A stretch of DNA of 64,000 nucleotides from Acetomicrobium thermoterrenum DSM 13490 (GTDB taxonomy: Bacteria; Synergistota; Synergistia; Synergistales; Acetomicrobiaceae): contig NZ_FNPD01000002.1 in assembly GCF_900107215.1 (NCBI RefSeq), positions 1 to 64,000 on the forward strand, written 5' to 3'. The number at the start of each line of letters is the position of its first letter. Position 1 is the stretch's first letter. Shown in pieces: positions 16,500 through 26,368 of this stretch. A program made the translations under genes and the position numbers. Below the pieces are notes generated by a model. The model had not been told where the DNA came from, made no database searches, and saw nothing but the letters and a program-made list of their open reading frames with translations.

Positions 16500-18583
16500 T
16501 GGCTAAAAATCTTTACGGTCTAAAGGAAGGGGAATACCTTAAGATAAAAGAGGGGCTTGGAAGGGAACCCAACGAGACAGAGCTGTTGCTCTTTTCCGTG
16601 ATGTGGTCAGAACACTGCAGTTACAAATCCTCCAGAAAGCTGCTTTCCCTGTTTCCCACGACGGGAAAATACGTTTATCGGGGACCGGGAGAAAACGCCG
16701 GGATCGTCGATATCGGTTCGGGCTTAGGCATCGCTTTCAAAATTGAAAGCCATAATCACCCTTCAGCCGTGGAGCCCGTCCAGGGTGCGGCCACGGGAGT
16801 CGGAGGGATAATCAGAGACATACTGGCCGTAGGCGCCCGCCCCATAGCCTCTATGGATTGCCTTTTCTTCGGCCCTCCCGAGGAAAGGAGGACAAAATTT
16901 TTGAGAGAAGGCGTAATCCGGGGCGTCGGAAGCTACGGAAATGCCGTTGGCGTTCCAACCGTCGGCGGCATGACTTACTACGATCCCGCCTACAGTGGAA
17001 ATCCCCTGGTAAATGCCATGTGCGCTGGCTTGGTTGAGCTTGACAAGGTAGTAAGCGCAACGGCGGCAAAGCCGGGGAACATCTTAGTTCTCGTGGGCTC
17101 AAAGACGGGACGTGACGGTATTGCAGGAGCAGCTTTCGCCTCGGCGGAGCTTGATGCATCCGTAAAGGAAAGCAAGCCGCAGGTCCAAATGGGAGATCCC
17201 TTTGCCGAAAAACTCCTCATAGAATGCTGTCTCGAAATTTTGGACAAAGGGCTTATAGTGAGCATGCAGGATATGGGCGCCGCAGGCATAACGTCGTCTT
17301 CCGTAGAATTGGCCGCAAAGGCAAAAGCCGGAGCTGAAATCTACCTAGATAATGTCCCCCTAAGAGAAGAGGACATGAAACCCTTCGAGATAGCCCTTTC
17401 CGAATCTCAGGAGAGGATGCTACTTGCCATCGATGAAACAAATTTTGGAGAAGTTAGGGCCATAGCCGATAAATGGGGACTGGAGTGCGCCATTATAGGA
17501 AAGATCATCGACGAAGACCGATACGTATTGACACATAAAGGCGAGATCGTAGCAGACCTTTCCGCCTCCTTTCTTGCCTCGAGCCCAGAGACGGACTGGC
17601 CGGTCCATAAACCCGATGAACTTGGGGTAAGCTACCCCAAAGTTCAAGGTGCTGCGCTTGATCGAAGCGACCCTTCGAAGGTAGTCGATTTTCTGGCCTC
17701 TCTACCTCAATTTGAGGACAAATCATGGATTTACGAGCAATACGATCACATGGTCCAGACAAGGACCACTTTAGGTCCCGGAAATCCAGTGGCAATCCTT
17801 TATATAAAAGAGGCGGACAAACTAATAGCCCTTGCGGCAGCAAGCGACCCTTGGACATGTGCTGCAGATCCCTTTGCGGGAGGTGTGGAAACTGTAGCGA
17901 TGGCCATACGAAAGCTGGCGGTAGCCGGCGCATACCCCCTCGGGATGACCGATTGCCTCAACTTCCCATCCCCGGAAGTCCCCGAAAATTTCTGGATCAT
18001 ATCGGAGGTCGTAAAGGGCATGGCCTTGGCGTGTGAAAAGCTCAATTGTCCCATAGTATCGGGAAACGTAAGCCTCTACAACGAATCTCACGAAGGCGCT
18101 ATACTTCCCACGCCCGTCGTTTGTGCCGTCGGAGCTTTCGATGGCATGCATTTCCTCAAGGCCAAAGGGCCGGAATTATCGGACAGGTTGTTTTTGGTCG
18201 GAAAAGAGGCAAGCCTGCAGGCAAGCGCCTATAGGCGCTACGTGGAAGGAAGGATCTCTGGCCCCGTAGACCCCGTCAATTTCGACGATGAACGCACTTT
18301 CATCGAAAGGGCAATAAAGACCGCCGCCTTAAAGCTTGCCACCTGTGGAAGATGCGTCAGCCTGGGCGGATTGGCTTTAGCGGCAATAAAGATGGCCTCG
18401 GGGTCAAGGTTTGGCCTTGAGATCAAGGGGGGAGACGTCCAATTTTTGTTCGGCGAAGGAGGTCCCCGCGCCCTTTATTCCGTCCCTGAAGCCAAAACAA
18501 GCGAGTTTTTGAAGGTGTGGGACGGCTTTCCCGTAAAAGAGATCGGAAGGGTCAGGGAAGACAAAAACGTAAGGTTTGCCTGA
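16496..18583 (+). CDS. purL: FGAM synthase, large subunit
   Basis: 695 residues, the short form that needs separate PurS and PurQ. It amidates FGAR with ATP. Key blocks: LLLFSVMWSEHCSYKSSRKL near the start, the ATP and FGAR sites IESHNHPSAVEPVQGAATGV, GVPTVGG, SMQDMGAAGITSSSVELAAK and, in the second half, TDCLNFPSPEVPENF and GNVSLYNES. ATG 16496 was chosen over 16478 because AAAGGAG lies five bases upstream; 16478 is inside the purQ reading frame without a site. It overlaps purQ by four bases. Confidence 0.96.
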   Translation: MMAKNLYGLKEGEYLKIKEGLGREPNETELLLFSVMWSEHCSYKSSRKLLSLFPTTGKYVYRGPGENAGIVDIGSGLGIAFKIESHNHPSAVEPVQGAATGVGGIIRDILAVGARPIASMDCLFFGPPEERRTKFLREGVIRGVGSYGNAVGVPTVGGMTYYDPAYSGNPLVNAMCAGLVELDKVVSATAAKPGNILVLVGSKTGRDGIAGAAFASAELDASVKESKPQVQMGDPFAEKLLIECCLEILDKGLIVSMQDMGAAGITSSSVELAAKAKAGAEIYLDNVPLREEDMKPFEIALSESQERMLLAIDETNFGEVRAIADKWGLECAIIGKIIDEDRYVLTHKGEIVADLSASFLASSPETDWPVHKPDELGVSYPKVQGAALDRSDPSKVVDFLASLPQFEDKSWIYEQYDHMVQTRTTLGPGNPVAILYIKEADKLIALAAASDPWTCAADPFAGGVETVAMAIRKLAVAGAYPLGMTDCLNFPSPEVPENFWIISEVVKGMALACEKLNCPIVSGNVSLYNESHEGAILPTPVVCAVGAFDGMHFLKAKGPELSDRLFLVGKEASLQASAYRRYVEGRISGPVDPVNFDDERTFIERAIKTAALKLATCGRCVSLGGLALAAIKMASGSRFGLEIKGGDVQFLFGEGGPRALYSVPEAKTSEFLKVWDGFPVKEIGRVREDKNVRFA

Positions 18584-18607
18584 TCGGCAACGGAGGAAAA
18601 TCGAAAA

Positions 18608-19957
18608 ATGTGCGGAATCTTTGGCGTTATAGGACCGAAGGAACCTTCTATTTTAGAGGACGTGTATTTGGGACTTTATGCCCTACAGCATAGAGGTCAG
18701 GAATCGGCAGGTGTAGCCTGGTTCGACGAAGGCGGCGCCCTGCGCCTTCAAAAGGGAATGGGCCTGGTACACGCTGCGTTAAGCCAGGAACAACTTTCCA
18801 AGGAAAGAGGAAGTTGCGCAATTGGACACGTGCGCTACTCCACCGCCGGAGAGTCGTCGATCATAAACGCCCAACCCCTTCATGCAACCTACTCCAAGGG
18901 GCAGGTAGCCATAGCCCACAACGGCAACATCACTAACGCCGAAATGCTGAAGCGAGACCTGGAGTCGCGAGGCGCCATATTTCAGTCAACAACGGATACA
19001 GAAGTGATACTCCACCTAATGGCCCACGAACAGGACTTGCCTCCAATCGATGCCCTGATAAAGGCACTGAGCAAGTTGCGGGGAGCCTTCAGCATCGTCG
19101 CCCTCATAGAAGGACGACTCGTAGCCGCAAGGGACCCTTGGGGCTTCAGACCTCTCGTGATAGGAAAAAGGGACGGCGTTCACTACGTGGCCTCCGAAAG
19201 CTGTGCCCTGGACATCGTTAAGGCTACTCATGTGCGCGACGTCAACCCTGGAGAGATCGTAATAATCGAAAGGGGCGAAATAACGAGCCTTTCCATACCG
19301 GTTAAGCCGGCGAGGCGTTTCAGATGCTCCTTCGAATACGTCTATCTTGCCCGCCCTGACAGCGAAATTGACGGCAAATCGGTTTACGACGTGAGGTTAA
19401 AACTTGGCCAGAACCTGGCCGGGACGTGCCCTTCCCCCGACGGAGAGATGGTCTTAGGCATGCCCGATAGCGGTACCATCGGAGCTTTGGGCTACGCCGT
19501 GGCCTCAGACCTTCCCTTCGAGATGGCCATAGTAAGAAACAGATACGTGGGAAGGACCTTCATCCAGCCCACCCAACGCGTGAGGCAACTGGGCGTTCAG
19601 ATCAAACTCAATCCTATCGACAAGCTCATTCGCGGCCGTAACATAGTGGTCGTGGACGATTCCATCGTCAGAGGCACCACTTCGCAGCTGGCAGTTCGCT
19701 TTCTTCGCGAGGCGGGAGCGCGCAAGATACATCTTCGCATAGCTTCTCCCCCTGTCAGGTTTCCCTGCCTTTACGGCATAGACACGCCAAGGTCGGCGGA
19801 CCTCGCCGCCGCTGCCATGGATACAGGGGATTTGAGGGATTTTATAGGGGCCAACACGCTCTGCTTTCTCAAAGTGGAAGATTTGATAAACTCCATCGAC
19901 CTTCCCGCAGAAGAACTTTGCACGGCCTGCTTCGACGGCAAGTATTTGGAGGAATAA
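18608..19957 (+). CDS. purF: Amidophosphoribosyltransferase
   Basis: 449 residues. First committed step: PRPP + glutamine to phosphoribosylamine. The protein begins MCGIFGVIG, with Cys2 as N-terminal nucleophile after removal of Met; no long propeptide is present. The glutaminase domain shows LQHRGQESAGVAW and HNGNITNAEML; the PRPP domain shows NIVVVDDSIVRGTTS at about 343-357. The C-terminal LCTACFDGKY and further cysteines match the Fe-S-containing Bacillus type rather than the E. coli type. AGGAAAATCG precedes the start. Confidence 0.96.
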   Translation: MCGIFGVIGPKEPSILEDVYLGLYALQHRGQESAGVAWFDEGGALRLQKGMGLVHAALSQEQLSKERGSCAIGHVRYSTAGESSIINAQPLHATYSKGQVAIAHNGNITNAEMLKRDLESRGAIFQSTTDTEVILHLMAHEQDLPPIDALIKALSKLRGAFSIVALIEGRLVAARDPWGFRPLVIGKRDGVHYVASESCALDIVKATHVRDVNPGEIVIIERGEITSLSIPVKPARRFRCSFEYVYLARPDSEIDGKSVYDVRLKLGQNLAGTCPSPDGEMVLGMPDSGTIGALGYAVASDLPFEMAIVRNRYVGRTFIQPTQRVRQLGVQIKLNPIDKLIRGRNIVVVDDSIVRGTTSQLAVRFLREAGARKIHLRIASPPVRFPCLYGIDTPRSADLAAAAMDTGDLRDFIGANTLCFLKVEDLINSIDLPAEELCTACFDGKYLEE

Positions 19958-19961
19958 TAAA

Positions 19962-20957
19962 ATGAAATGGACCTACGAAAAGGCGGGGGTTTCCTTAAAA
20001 GCAGCCGACGATTGGATCCGAATCGTGAAGGAGGCCGCTTTTATAGCAGAAAGCCGGGGGGTGGTCTCAGGCATAGGAGGTTTTAGCGGCCTATATGACT
20101 TGGGAGAAGGGCTTTGCCTGGCAGCATGCTGCGATGGCGTTGGCACGAAACTTGAGATAGCAAAAAGAGCAGGTCATTTCGACGGGCTAGGTCAAGACCT
20201 CGTAGCCATGAGCGTAAACGACCTGGTTACATGCGGCGCCAGACCTCTTTTTTTTCTGGACTACCTTGCCTGCGGAAAGTTGGATGGAAAGCGCTACTCT
20301 CCCGTGATCTACGGCATAGCCAAAGCCTGCAGGGACAGCGGTTGTGCACTCCTTGGGGGCGAGACGGCCGAGATGCCGGGCACCTATCCGCCCGATGGCT
20401 TTGATCTGGCGGGATTCGCCGTCGGAATCGTAAAAAAAGAAGAAGTCATTGCAGGAAGCGATATCCAAGGGGGCGACCTGCTCGTAGGGCTTGCCTCAAG
20501 CGGGCTTCACAGCAACGGCTTTAGCCTGGTACGAAAGGTCCTCCTCGACGATGGATTAAAGCTGGACCTGGACAGCAAACCCTTCGGTGAGGATCTGCCC
20601 CTTTTTAAGGTTTTACTTGAACCGACAAGGCTTTATCCCAAGATCGTGATAGAGGTCCTACGCAAAACAAAGGTCAAGGCCATGGCCCACATCACAGGCG
20701 GCGGCCTTAAAGACAACGTCCTTAGGGTGATCCCCGAAGGTCTATCTGTATCGATAGATTACGGCTCCTGGAAGAGGCCTAAAATTTACGATCTCATAGC
20801 CCAAGCCGGCGTCGAAGAGAAAGAGATGAGAAGGGTATTTAATCTCGGGGTAGGCTATGTCTTCATTGTAGAAAAGGGCGAGCTTCCCACCTTGAAAGAG
20901 GCCCTTGAGGAGCTTAACGAGCCTTCTTTCCTAATTGGCGAGGTGACAGGGCCGTGA
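19962..20957 (+). CDS. purM: AIR synthetase (phosphoribosylformylglycinamidine cyclo-ligase)
   Basis: 331 residues. It closes the imidazole ring of AIR using ATP. Family blocks: GGFSGLYDLGEGLCLAACCD with GTKLEIA, MSVNDLVTCGARPLFFLDY, GGETAEMPGTY and HITGGGLKDNVLRVIP. It lies four bases after purF and overlaps the GTG start of purN by four bases. Length is normal for the family. Confidence 0.96.
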   Translation: MKWTYEKAGVSLKAADDWIRIVKEAAFIAESRGVVSGIGGFSGLYDLGEGLCLAACCDGVGTKLEIAKRAGHFDGLGQDLVAMSVNDLVTCGARPLFFLDYLACGKLDGKRYSPVIYGIAKACRDSGCALLGGETAEMPGTYPPDGFDLAGFAVGIVKKEEVIAGSDIQGGDLLVGLASSGLHSNGFSLVRKVLLDDGLKLDLDSKPFGEDLPLFKVLLEPTRLYPKIVIEVLRKTKVKAMAHITGGGLKDNVLRVIPEGLSVSIDYGSWKRPKIYDLIAQAGVEEKEMRRVFNLGVGYVFIVEKGELPTLKEALEELNEPSFLIGEVTGP

Positions 20958-21559
20958 CGAAGATGGCCGTTCTTATATCCGGAAGAGGAACAAACATGGT
21001 CGCTTTGGCCCAGAGGTGTTTCAGCGGAGATTTAAAGGCCCGCATCTCATTCGTGGCAAGCGACAAAAAGGATGCCTTAGGGATAAAAAAGGCAAGGGAA
21101 ATGGGCTTTGAGACGATTATTTTGCCTTACAATGAAGGAAGAGCAAGGGCCGAGGGGCATCTTAACGAAAATATATTGTCCCAATCCGTCGAATGGATCG
21201 TCCTGGCTGGCTTTATGAGGATTCTTTCTTCAGATTTCGTCAGTAAATACAGGGACAAAATCGTCAACATACACCCCTCTCTTTTGCCGGCCTTTCCCGG
21301 CACCAGTGCAATTAAGGATGCCTTTGAATACGGAGTAAAGGTGACGGGCGTCACCGTTCATCTCGTCGATGAACTGATGGATCACGGCCCAATATTAAGC
21401 CAAAGGGAGGTCCGCGTCGAAGACAGCGACACCCTCGAAAGCCTCGAGGGAAAAATCCATAAGGCAGAACACGACCTTTACTGGCGGACCTTAAGGGAAC
21501 TTTTTTCAGGACGTTATAGGAAGAAAGGGAGGCGAATGATAATTGAAGGACCATATTAA
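20954..21559 (+). CDS. purN: Phosphoribosylglycinamide formyltransferase
   Basis: 201 residues, the folate-dependent transformylase of step three. GTG start overlapping the purM stop. Visible blocks: AVLISGRGTNMVAL at the N-terminus, LAGFMRILSSDFV, and the catalytic region NIHPSLLPAFPGTSAIKDAF with GVTVHLVDELMDHGPILSQ (Asn, His, Asp triad). The last 17 bases overlap the TTG start of purH. The extra C-terminal KKGRRMIIEGPY residues may only be a by-product of that overlap. Confidence 0.95.
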   Translation: MTKMAVLISGRGTNMVALAQRCFSGDLKARISFVASDKKDALGIKKAREMGFETIILPYNEGRARAEGHLNENILSQSVEWIVLAGFMRILSSDFVSKYRDKIVNIHPSLLPAFPGTSAIKDAFEYGVKVTGVTVHLVDELMDHGPILSQREVRVEDSDTLESLEGKIHKAEHDLYWRTLRELFSGRYRKKGRRMIIEGPY

Positions 21560-23075
21560 GCGCGCATTGATATCCGTGTTCGATAAAAGAGGGATAGAAA
21601 AGCTGGCAAAGAGCTTGCACGAATTGGAATACGAAATAGTTTCCTCTTCGGGAACGGCACAATACCTGAAGGACCAGGGTATCCCCGTGAAGGAAATCGC
21701 CGATCTTTCGGGATATCCTCATATTTTGGGAGGAAGGGTCAAGACCCTTCATCCTTCCGTATTGGGCGGCATACTGGCCCGCAGGGATTTTCAAATGGAC
21801 CTGGCCGACGTAGAAAAATGGGGAATTCCCCTAATAGACATTGTGGTCTGTAATTTATATCCCTTCGAGGAAGTGGCCAAGAAAAGGTCAGGGCTGGGAG
21901 ATCTGATCGAAAACATAGATATAGGCGGAGTTACCCTCATCAGGGCTGCTGCCAAAAACTACCGCTACGTGACAATCGTCACCGATCCCGACGACTACGA
22001 AGGGATAACGGAGGAACTTAAAACCCTGGGCAACGTGACTATAGAGACTCGCCAAAGGCTCGCCTTGAAGGCCTTCGCAAGAACCGCCACCTACGATTCG
22101 ATCATCCATTCCGTCTTAAAAGACGCGATAGCGGAAGAGGAGTCTTTCCCCAAGGCTTTCCCCATTGCCCTGACAAAGGCAATGGATATGAAATACGGCG
22201 AAAACCCGCATCAGACCGCTGCACTTTACGAAGACCCAATCAAGGAAACGCCCTTTAAACAGTTGGGAGGAGGCGCCCTTTCCTACAACAACATCCTCGA
22301 TGCCGACGGCGCCGTAAAGGGCATAAAGCTTTTAAGCGACTCCATAGGGTGCGTAATCATCAAACACACAACACCCTGCGGGATGGCCATCGGAGAAAGT
22401 TTGATCTCCGCCTACCGAGGCGCCCTTGCCTCCGATCCCGTATCGGCTTACGGCGGCATAATAGGCTTCACCCGCGAAGTGGACGAAGAGGCAGCTCTTG
22501 AGATCTCAACGAAATTTTACGAGATAATAGTCGCCCCCTCCTTCGCCCCCAAGGCGCTAGAGGTGTTTCGACAAAAAAAGCCAAATTTGAGGTTGCTGGC
22601 CTTTGACGTAAGCAACATCGACGATTTTCGCATCGCCAAGACAGCCTTTGGTTTTTTAGCCCAGGAAGATACACTCCCACCCGAGCCCGATTTCGACGGC
22701 GGCGAATGGATAGGAGAGAAAAGACCGGACCTCAAGCTAGATGCCCTCGTGGCCTGGAAGGCGGCCGCACTTGCGAAAAGTAATGCGATAGCCCTTGCAA
22801 AGGATGGCGCCACTATCGCTATCGCTTCAGGTTTTACGAGCCGCGTGGACGCCGTAAAATGGGCAATCGAACATGCAGGAGAAAAAGTACGCGGTTCCGT
22901 CATGGCCTCCGACGGATTTTTCCCCTTCTCCGACAGCGTAGAAGCAGCTGCCAAGGCTGGAATTGCCCTAATCCTTCAACCGGGAGGCTCCAAGCGCGAC
23001 GAGGAAGTAAAGAAGGCCTGCATCGAACGGGGCGTTCCAATGCTTTTGACGAAGGCAAGGACCTTCCGTCATTGA
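21543..23075 (+). CDS. purH: Bifunctional AICAR transformylase/IMP cyclohydrolase
   Basis: 510 residues. The last two steps to IMP. Residues 1-200 are the cyclohydrolase (ALISVFDKRGIEKLAKSLHE, YPHILGGRVKTLHPSVLGGI, NIDIGGVTLIRAAAKNY). The rest is the transformylase (MKYGENPHQTAALYEDP, KHTTPCGMAIGE, FPFSDSVEAAAKAG). The start is TTG 21543 with GGGAGG at 21528-21533; it overlaps purN by 17 bases. The gene ends in a triple 12-base repeat. Confidence 0.95.
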   Translation: MKDHIKRALISVFDKRGIEKLAKSLHELEYEIVSSSGTAQYLKDQGIPVKEIADLSGYPHILGGRVKTLHPSVLGGILARRDFQMDLADVEKWGIPLIDIVVCNLYPFEEVAKKRSGLGDLIENIDIGGVTLIRAAAKNYRYVTIVTDPDDYEGITEELKTLGNVTIETRQRLALKAFARTATYDSIIHSVLKDAIAEEESFPKAFPIALTKAMDMKYGENPHQTAALYEDPIKETPFKQLGGGALSYNNILDADGAVKGIKLLSDSIGCVIIKHTTPCGMAIGESLISAYRGALASDPVSAYGGIIGFTREVDEEAALEISTKFYEIIVAPSFAPKALEVFRQKKPNLRLLAFDVSNIDDFRIAKTAFGFLAQEDTLPPEPDFDGGEWIGEKRPDLKLDALVAWKAAALAKSNAIALAKDGATIAIASGFTSRVDAVKWAIEHAGEKVRGSVMASDGFFPFSDSVEAAAKAGIALILQPGGSKRDEEVKKACIERGVPMLLTKARTFRH

Positions 23076-23105
23076 GGAAAGCATTGAGGAAAGCATTGAA
23101 GAAAG
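23070..23105 (+). repeat. Three tandem 12-base repeats spanning the purH stop
   Basis: CATTGAGGAAAG at 23070-23081 and 23082-23093, and CATTGAAGAAAG at 23094-23105. Each unit contains TGA in the same frame, so the purH stop is repeated three times and expansion would not change the protein. The repeat sets the distance to purD. Confidence 0.9.
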
Positions 23106-23118
23106 CGAGGGTTTCGCA

Positions 23119-24387
23119 ATGAAGGCGCTAATTTTAGGTGGCGGAGGAAGGGAACACGCCCTCCTTTACTCCCTTAAAAAATCTAGGGTCATAACGGAAG
23201 CGATAGCCGCTCCCGGAAACGGCGGCATCTCGGAAATGTGTCCCCTTTTCCCGTCGAATATTCTGGACGCAAAAGAGGTAACGGATCTGGCAAGGAGTCA
23301 AAAGATCGACCTCGTCGTCATAGGTCCAGAAGCCCCCCTGGTAGCCGGAGTGGCCGACGCCTTAAGGCACCATGGCATCCTGGTCTACGGCCCTGGTAAA
23401 GAAGGAGCAAAACTTGAAGGCAGCAAGGCCTTCGCCAAAAATTTCATGAAAAGGCAAAACATACCAACTGCACCTTTCGACGTGTGCAGTGATCTTGATG
23501 AGGCAAAAAAGGCGCTCGTCAAACGGACTCCTCCCTACGTGATCAAGGCCGACGGACTGGCCGCCGGCAAAGGGGCCTTCGTCGTCAGCGAGATGAAGGA
23601 GGCAGAAAGGATCGTAAGTGAGCTTTTAGTCGAAAGAAGGCTTGGTGAAGCGGGCCAAATCATCGTGGTCGAAGACTTTCTAAAGGGCTACGAGCTGACG
23701 GCTATGGCGGTAACGGACGGGAAAAGCTACAGGATGCTGCCTTTAAGTCAAGACCACAAAAGAGCCTTCGACAACGACGAGGGGCCAAACACGGGCGGCA
23801 TGGGCGCCTACTCTCCTCTGCCTCAGGTGAGCAAATCACTCATAAACAGGATAGAAAGGGAGATCATAGCCCCGACAGTTGAAGGCTTGAAGGCAGAAGG
23901 CAGGGACTTCATCGGAACCATCTACGCCGGGATCATGGTACACGATGGCGATCCCTACGTGCTTGAATACAACGTCCGCTTCGGAGACCCCGAAGCGCAG
24001 GTAGTCCTTTCCATATGCGACGTCGATTGGGGCGATCTTTTCACTGCCTGCTGCAGCGGCACCCTCGAGGAGTTCGGTGAGATAAAGGCCAAGACGACAG
24101 CCGTTGGGGTTGTCATGGCCTCGGGCGGATATCCGGGCAGTTACGAAAAGGGATACCCCATCGAGGGCCTGGAGAGGCTGAAGGATAGGGAAGATATTTT
24201 AGTCTTTCATTCGGGCACCAAAAAGGCCGAGGGAAAATTTTTCACCGACGGAGGAAGGGTCCTGACCGTCGTTGGCTTGGCCGACGACCTGAGACAGGCG
24301 AGAGAAAAGGCCTACCACGCCGTATCGTCCATAACTTTCAGGGACGCTCATTACCGCAGGGACATAGCATGGCAGGCCTTTGTTTAG
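23119..24387 (+). CDS. purD: Phosphoribosylamine-glycine ligase (GAR synthetase)
   Basis: 422 residues, an ATP-grasp enzyme making GAR. Blocks: MKALILGGGGREHALLYSL, IGPEAPLVAGVADAL, the ATP-grasp AFDNDEGPNTGGMGAYSPLP and YNVRFGDPEAQVVL. GAGGG lies eight bases before the ATG. It closes the purine operon and ends six bases from the convergent permease gene, with no hairpin terminator between them. Confidence 0.96.
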   Translation: MKALILGGGGREHALLYSLKKSRVITEAIAAPGNGGISEMCPLFPSNILDAKEVTDLARSQKIDLVVIGPEAPLVAGVADALRHHGILVYGPGKEGAKLEGSKAFAKNFMKRQNIPTAPFDVCSDLDEAKKALVKRTPPYVIKADGLAAGKGAFVVSEMKEAERIVSELLVERRLGEAGQIIVVEDFLKGYELTAMAVTDGKSYRMLPLSQDHKRAFDNDEGPNTGGMGAYSPLPQVSKSLINRIEREIIAPTVEGLKAEGRDFIGTIYAGIMVHDGDPYVLEYNVRFGDPEAQVVLSICDVDWGDLFTACCSGTLEEFGEIKAKTTAVGVVMASGGYPGSYEKGYPIEGLERLKDREDILVFHSGTKKAEGKFFTDGGRVLTVVGLADDLRQAREKAYHAVSSITFRDAHYRRDIAWQAFV

Positions 24388-24393
24388 TATTTA

Positions 24394-25695
24394 TTAAAGC
24401 ATGAATTCCTTAAGCAAAAATAGCACGGCAAGCACGTACATCGTCTTGCTGACTTCCCTGCTGCGTCCGGCAAGGAACTTTATCAGCGCATAGGAGATTA
24501 TCCCCCAGGAGATGCCCTCCGCTATTGAGTAGGTAAAGGGCATTGCAAAGATGGTAATGCAGGCGGGAACGATCTCCGTTATGTCGTCGAAGTTCAAATT
24601 TTTTAGCGACTGCATCATGAAGACGCCGACCATGACCAATGCGGGCGCTGTCGCGACGGATGGTACTATCTTTGCTATAGGTGATATGAAGAGGGCGCAC
24701 AAAAATAGTATCGCTACAACTAGGGCCGTAAGACCCGTGCGTCCTCCTTCCTCAACTCCTGCTGCGCTTTCCACGTAGGTCGTCGTGGTGCTCGTTCCAA
24801 GGCATGCACCCAAAGTCGTCGCCACGGCGTCGGCAAAGAGGGCACGACCGACCTTGGGAAGCTCTCCCTTTTCGTTCAGCATGCCGGCCCTTGTGGAAAC
24901 TCCTATGAGCGTGCCTATGGTGTCGAACATGTCGACGAAGACGAAGGTTATAATCACGGGAAACATGGCAAAGGTCAAAGCAGATTTTAGGTCCAACTTA
25001 AAAAAGACGGGAGAAAGGCTCGGCGGAGCGGAAATGATTCCCTCCGGGGGAGTCGTGATGCCGAGGGGGATGCTAACGATGGTGATCAGCAAAATACCCC
25101 AAAGCAAGGACCCCTTGACCTTATAGGCATGAAGGACTGCCATGAAAAGAAGCCCCACCATAGCCAGAATAGGACCTGTAGACTTTATATTGCCCAGCGA
25201 CACTAGCGTGGCGGGGTTATCGACAATGATGCCCGCCTGTATCAGGCCTATCAAGGCTATGAACATCCCGATGCCCGCTCCAACCGCTACCTTTAGCGTG
25301 TAGGGAACGGCATTGACGATGGCCTGTCTTACCTTACCTGCCGTCAATATTATAAATATGATTCCATTGATGAAAACGCAAGCGAGGGCGACTTCCCACC
25401 CAACCTGCATACCAAGCACTACCGAGAAGGCAAAAAAGGCGTTAAGCCCCATGCCCGGCGCCAGAGCGAAGGGATAATTAGCCAAAAAGGCCATCAAAAG
25501 CGTCCCTATCGCCGAGGCCAAACAGGTGGCCGTCATGACCGCTCCGAAATCCATACCGGTCTCGCTTAAGATAGCGGGGTTCACGAAGATGATATAGGCC
25601 ATAGTCATAAAAGTAGTGATGCCGGCAATTATCTCGGTGCGTATGCTGCTTCCGCTCGCAGTTACGTTAAACCTCTTGTCCAACCACTCACCCAT
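24394..25695 (-). CDS. AzgA/GhxQ-type purine permease (NCS2)
   Basis: 433 residues and about 12-14 membrane segments. The N-terminus has the family mark EIIAGITTFMTMAYIIFVNP followed by TATCLASAIGTLLMAFLANY and PFALAPGMGLNAFFAF; later FVFVDMFDTIGTLIGV and GTSTTTTYVESAAGV. These define the AzgA-like branch, which imports adenine, guanine or hypoxanthine with protons. It is the last gene of the catabolic block and corresponds in position to ghxQ in E. coli. A possible own -10 box (TATAAT, 25738-25733) lies in the 91-base gap upstream; GGAGGTG precedes the start. It ends against purD. Confidence 0.92.
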   Translation of the reverse strand: MGEWLDKRFNVTASGSSIRTEIIAGITTFMTMAYIIFVNPAILSETGMDFGAVMTATCLASAIGTLLMAFLANYPFALAPGMGLNAFFAFSVVLGMQVGWEVALACVFINGIIFIILTAGKVRQAIVNAVPYTLKVAVGAGIGMFIALIGLIQAGIIVDNPATLVSLGNIKSTGPILAMVGLLFMAVLHAYKVKGSLLWGILLITIVSIPLGITTPPEGIISAPPSLSPVFFKLDLKSALTFAMFPVIITFVFVDMFDTIGTLIGVSTRAGMLNEKGELPKVGRALFADAVATTLGACLGTSTTTTYVESAAGVEEGGRTGLTALVVAILFLCALFISPIAKIVPSVATAPALVMVGVFMMQSLKNLNFDDITEIVPACITIFAMPFTYSIAEGISWGIISYALIKFLAGRSREVSKTMYVLAVLFLLKEFML

Positions 25696-25786
25696 AATAC
25701 GAACACCTCCTTTAATAACGACTGCCCGTAAAATTATATTGCGCTTCTCTTCCGTAAAGGGAGAATTTAAGTTTATATCAACTCTA

Positions 25787-26368
25787 TCACTTTCTTATAA
25801 TATTATCTATACCGTCCTTTATGCTTTGATACTGCCGAGATAACGCGTTGTACTCCTCTATTATCCTCTCGACTCTCACTTTCGCTTCCTCATCTTGGAA
25901 ATTCTTCAACATCTCCATGATGCTGTACGACTCAAAGAAGGAGTTCCTATGGCTCGGACGCTCGCATCCAAATACCTCTTTGAGCATCTTGATGTCGTGA
26001 GGTATGTTGAAGACATCCTCGGTATCCTCGTACTTAAAAAAGTAATAGATCTTCGGAAATCCTGCCCAGGCTATGGCAGACAGGCACATCGAGCAGGGCT
26101 CGTGTGTCGAAAGAAAGATGCAGTCCTGCGGCTTTGGACGATCTTCAAGCTCAAAAAACTTCAATATCGTATATATCTCGCCGTGAAATATGGGGTTTTC
26201 TCCCTCGTGATTAGTGGCTGCAACCACGAGGGAAAGATCGTCTGCTTTAAGCACGGCGCCGCCAAAGACCTTATGGCCCAGGGGGACGCATTTTTTAGTC
26301 TGCGGCAGAATGTCGTACTCGATCACGTCAAGCAGCCTGTTGAACAACGCCTTATCGTCGCAGCTCAT
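25787..26368 (-). CDS. Cytidine/guanine-deaminase-family zinc deaminase
   Basis: 193 residues. Zinc site: His62-Gly-Glu64 (FHGEIYTI) and Cys92-Ser-Met-Cys95 (HEPCSMC), the CDA-fold motifs with Gly in place of the common Ala between His and Glu. The tail is helical and longer than in TadA. The start overlaps the end of the upstream FeS-FAD gene by four bases, so it is co-translated with the molybdenum hydroxylase. E. coli has guanine deaminase (of a different fold) at this place in the xanQ-guaD-ghxQ order. Inference: deaminates guanine or another aminopurine to feed the hydroxylases. A tRNA or nucleotide substrate cannot be excluded. Confidence 0.75.
   Translation of the reverse strand: MSCDDKALFNRLLDVIEYDILPQTKKCVPLGHKVFGGAVLKADDLSLVVAATNHEGENPIFHGEIYTILKFFELEDRPKPQDCIFLSTHEPCSMCLSAIAWAGFPKIYYFFKYEDTEDVFNIPHDIKMLKEVFGCERPSHRNSFFESYSIMEMLKNFQDEEAKVRVERIIEEYNALSRQYQSIKDGIDNIIRK

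Noticed and set aside
25696-25786. Purine riboswitch ahead of the AzgA permease
   Set aside because: The gap is 91 bases and lacks the conserved three-way-junction bases; only a -10-like TATAAT is present.
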